Part shown: positions 32,648 to 33,729 of the stretch, one piece after another
Numbering within the stretch: position 1 is the first letter of the stretch
Layout: the number at the start of each line of letters is the position of its first letter
NCBI RefSeq assembly: GCF_025361915.1
Contig: NZ_JANYJC010000205.1
Coordinates: forward strand, 1 to 33,729
Reading direction: 5' to 3'
Source of the DNA: Chamaesiphon sp. GL140_3_metabinner_50
GTDB taxonomy: Bacteria > Cyanobacteriota > Cyanobacteriia > Cyanobacteriales > Chamaesiphonaceae
Length of the DNA stretch: 33,729 bases
Made by a program: the position numbers and the translations under genes
Notes under the pieces: generated by a model
Database searches by the model: none
The model's input: the letters and a program-made list of their open reading frames with translations, nothing else
Told to the model about the DNA's origin: nothing

Positions 32648-33610
32648 ATGTCTATCAATCGAGCGACTCCATTAAAAAAAGTCAAGTCTAAAATCTCAGC
32701 ATATGTTCGTGAATTACGAGTCAGACAATGGACTAAGAACTTAATTGTATTTGCAGCCCCTTTGTTTGCCTTCAATCTTAGTGCCCTATCTCTATCTGGT
32801 AGCCTGATTGCCTTTATGTTATTTTGCTGTGCTTCGAGTAGTTTCTATTTGATTAATGACATTATCGATGTCGAAGCCGATCGACTACATCCAGTTAAAT
32901 GTAAGCGACCGATCGCCGCAGGAGAGATCGGTGTTTCCGAAGCGATTATCGTCTCGATCTTGCTCTTGAGCGTTGCGGCGATCGTCGGCTACCGGACATC
33001 ATTCGGTTTGGGAACGGCAATTGTCGGATATGCCTTATTGCAAGTGGCATATAACTTAAAACTCAAGCATAAAATTTTTGTCGATGTCCTGGCGATCGCC
33101 GCCGGATTTGTCTTGAGAGCATGTGGTGGAGCTGCTGCTACAGGCATTGAGTTATCGCAATGGTTTATCTTATGTACGGCGATGCTGGCACTATTTTTAG
33201 GAATCGAAAAACGTAAGGCAGAATTACGACTTTCGGAAATAAAAGGTCGAAAATCGCGGGCGGTATTACATCGATATTCGCTACCATTATTAAACCGCAT
33301 GGAGAGCATCGTTACCAATGGCACGATTGTTTTTTATACCCTGTGGAGTGCTGGCCCTGCCTTTAAGGGAGCTGTAACTTCGTGGATGATGTTGACAGTC
33401 CCGTTTGTCTTGTATGGTATTTTTCGCTATCAATTATTGAGCGATCCACAAGAAATAGCCCGGTCGAATCCTCAATTAGAACAGGGTGGTAAAACGGAGC
33501 GGCCGGAAGAGATATTGCTAGGAGACAAGCTGCTTTTGTTGACAGCAGTTGGCTGGATAATTACAGTATTTGCACTTAAACTATGTTACCAACTTCAGTG
33601 GATTCATTAA
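32648..33610 (+). CDS. UbiA-family prenyltransferase, decaprenyl-phosphate phosphoribosyltransferase-like
   Basis: A 320-residue membrane protein with about eight TM helices. RVRQWTKNLIVFAAPLFA at the N-terminus and YLINDIIDVEADRLHPVKCKRPIAAGEI (split by NDxxDxxxD) form the first Asp-rich motif with HPxKxxRP. Later come YNLKLKHKIFVDVLAIAAGFVLRA and GIEKRKAEL. This pattern is that of the DPPR-synthase branch (Rv3806c in mycobacteria), which transfers phosphoribose from PRPP to polyprenyl phosphate, the first step to polyprenyl-phospho-arabinose or -ribose. Here it would supply a lipid-linked pentose, perhaps for the GT39-like enzyme. An SD (aggaa) lies within the last codons of the upstream gene; the 1-nt gap shows translational coupling. 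The TAA is followed by STRR words. Confidence 0.88.
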   Translation: MSINRATPLKKVKSKISAYVRELRVRQWTKNLIVFAAPLFAFNLSALSLSGSLIAFMLFCCASSSFYLINDIIDVEADRLHPVKCKRPIAAGEIGVSEAIIVSILLLSVAAIVGYRTSFGLGTAIVGYALLQVAYNLKLKHKIFVDVLAIAAGFVLRACGGAAATGIELSQWFILCTAMLALFLGIEKRKAELRLSEIKGRKSRAVLHRYSLPLLNRMESIVTNGTIVFYTLWSAGPAFKGAVTSWMMLTVPFVLYGIFRYQLLSDPQEIARSNPQLEQGGKTERPEEILLGDKLLLLTAVGWIITVFALKLCYQLQWIH

Positions 33611-33655
33611 GGGGATGGTGAATAGTGGATAGGGAATAGGGATTAGTTTTAGAAC
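33611..33655. repeat. STRR-type repeat after the UbiA-like gene
   Basis: ggggatggtgaatagtggatagggaatagggatta begins directly after the stop codon. Its purine-rich strand is the coding strand, as at other 3' ends here. Confidence 0.65.
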
Positions 33656-33674
33656 TTAAAATTGCTGTATAAAG

Positions 33675-33729
33675 ATGAATAAGATGTCGATCGGATCGTG
33701 GCTCTCAAATTTTCGCAGTCGAAATCTTC
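33675..33729 (+). CDS. Possible start of the next gene, cut by window edge
   Basis: An ATG at 33675 (or 33684) opens a frame that stays open to the end of the window (MNKMSIGSWLSNFRSRNL). Orientation and spacing (64 nt after the UbiA-like stop) fit another gene of the same locus, but 18 codons without an SD are too few to identify it. Confidence 0.25.
   Translation, partial: MNKMSIGSWLSNFRSRNL

Overview
The window is chromosomal DNA of a cyanobacterium. The evidence is the repeated HIP1 octamer GCGATCGC and its GATCGATC relatives in genes and spacers, the short tandem purine/pyrimidine repeats (STRR type) between genes, and the gene content (DedA, SpoIID-like, stand-alone ureC, Wzc/HepA-type polysaccharide genes). 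I cannot name the species from sequence alone. No rRNA, tRNA, CRISPR array or transposase gene was seen.

Left part (1-9300). It opens with the end of a DUF952 gene and xth (exodeoxyribonuclease III) on +. Then comes a minus-strand run: a DUF433/DUF5615 toxin-antitoxin-like pair, a small unrecognised protein, and a three-gene signalling set transcribed in the order PP2C phosphatase, VWA protein, FHA protein. The PP2C and FHA proteins carry N-terminal zinc ribbons. DedA, a SAM methyltransferase and a SpoIID/LytB-domain protein follow.

Middle (9400-14150). A DegT/DnrJ/EryC1 sugar aminotransferase, then on minus ureC followed 12 nt later by a small tyrosine-phosphatase-like gene, then a higBA toxin-antitoxin operon with a clear palindrome at its promoter, then a small conserved-looking hypothetical gene.

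Right part (14232-33610). All genes are on + and form an exopolysaccharide/envelope-glycan locus: four GT4 glycosyltransferases, a second copy of the methyltransferase, a Wzc-type chain-length/tyrosine-kinase protein, an NAD-sugar epimerase, a HepA/MsbA-like ABC exporter, a GT39-like membrane glycosyltransferase, a GT2 glycosyltransferase, an O-antigen polymerase/ligase-like protein, a membrane-anchored clan GH-A-like glycosidase, and a UbiA-family protein resembling decaprenyl-phosphate phosphoribosyltransferase. The likely logic is: nucleotide-sugar supply (aminotransferase, epimerase), assembly on a lipid carrier (GTs), methylation, flipping/export (ABC), polymerisation and length control (Wzy-like, Wzc), and trimming outside the membrane (GH-A). 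A first sugar-phosphate transferase, Wzx and Wza are not in the window.

The noncoding DNA is unusually structured. STRR-type repeats abut the start codons of several genes as pyrimidine-rich leaders and supply or abut the stop codons of many others as purine-rich tails. A family of MITE-like elements with terminal inverted repeats ending in acttgtgt...ccgtag lies downstream of polysaccharide genes; two copies share an inverted core of about 65 bp that brackets a 5.6-kb block of four glycan genes.
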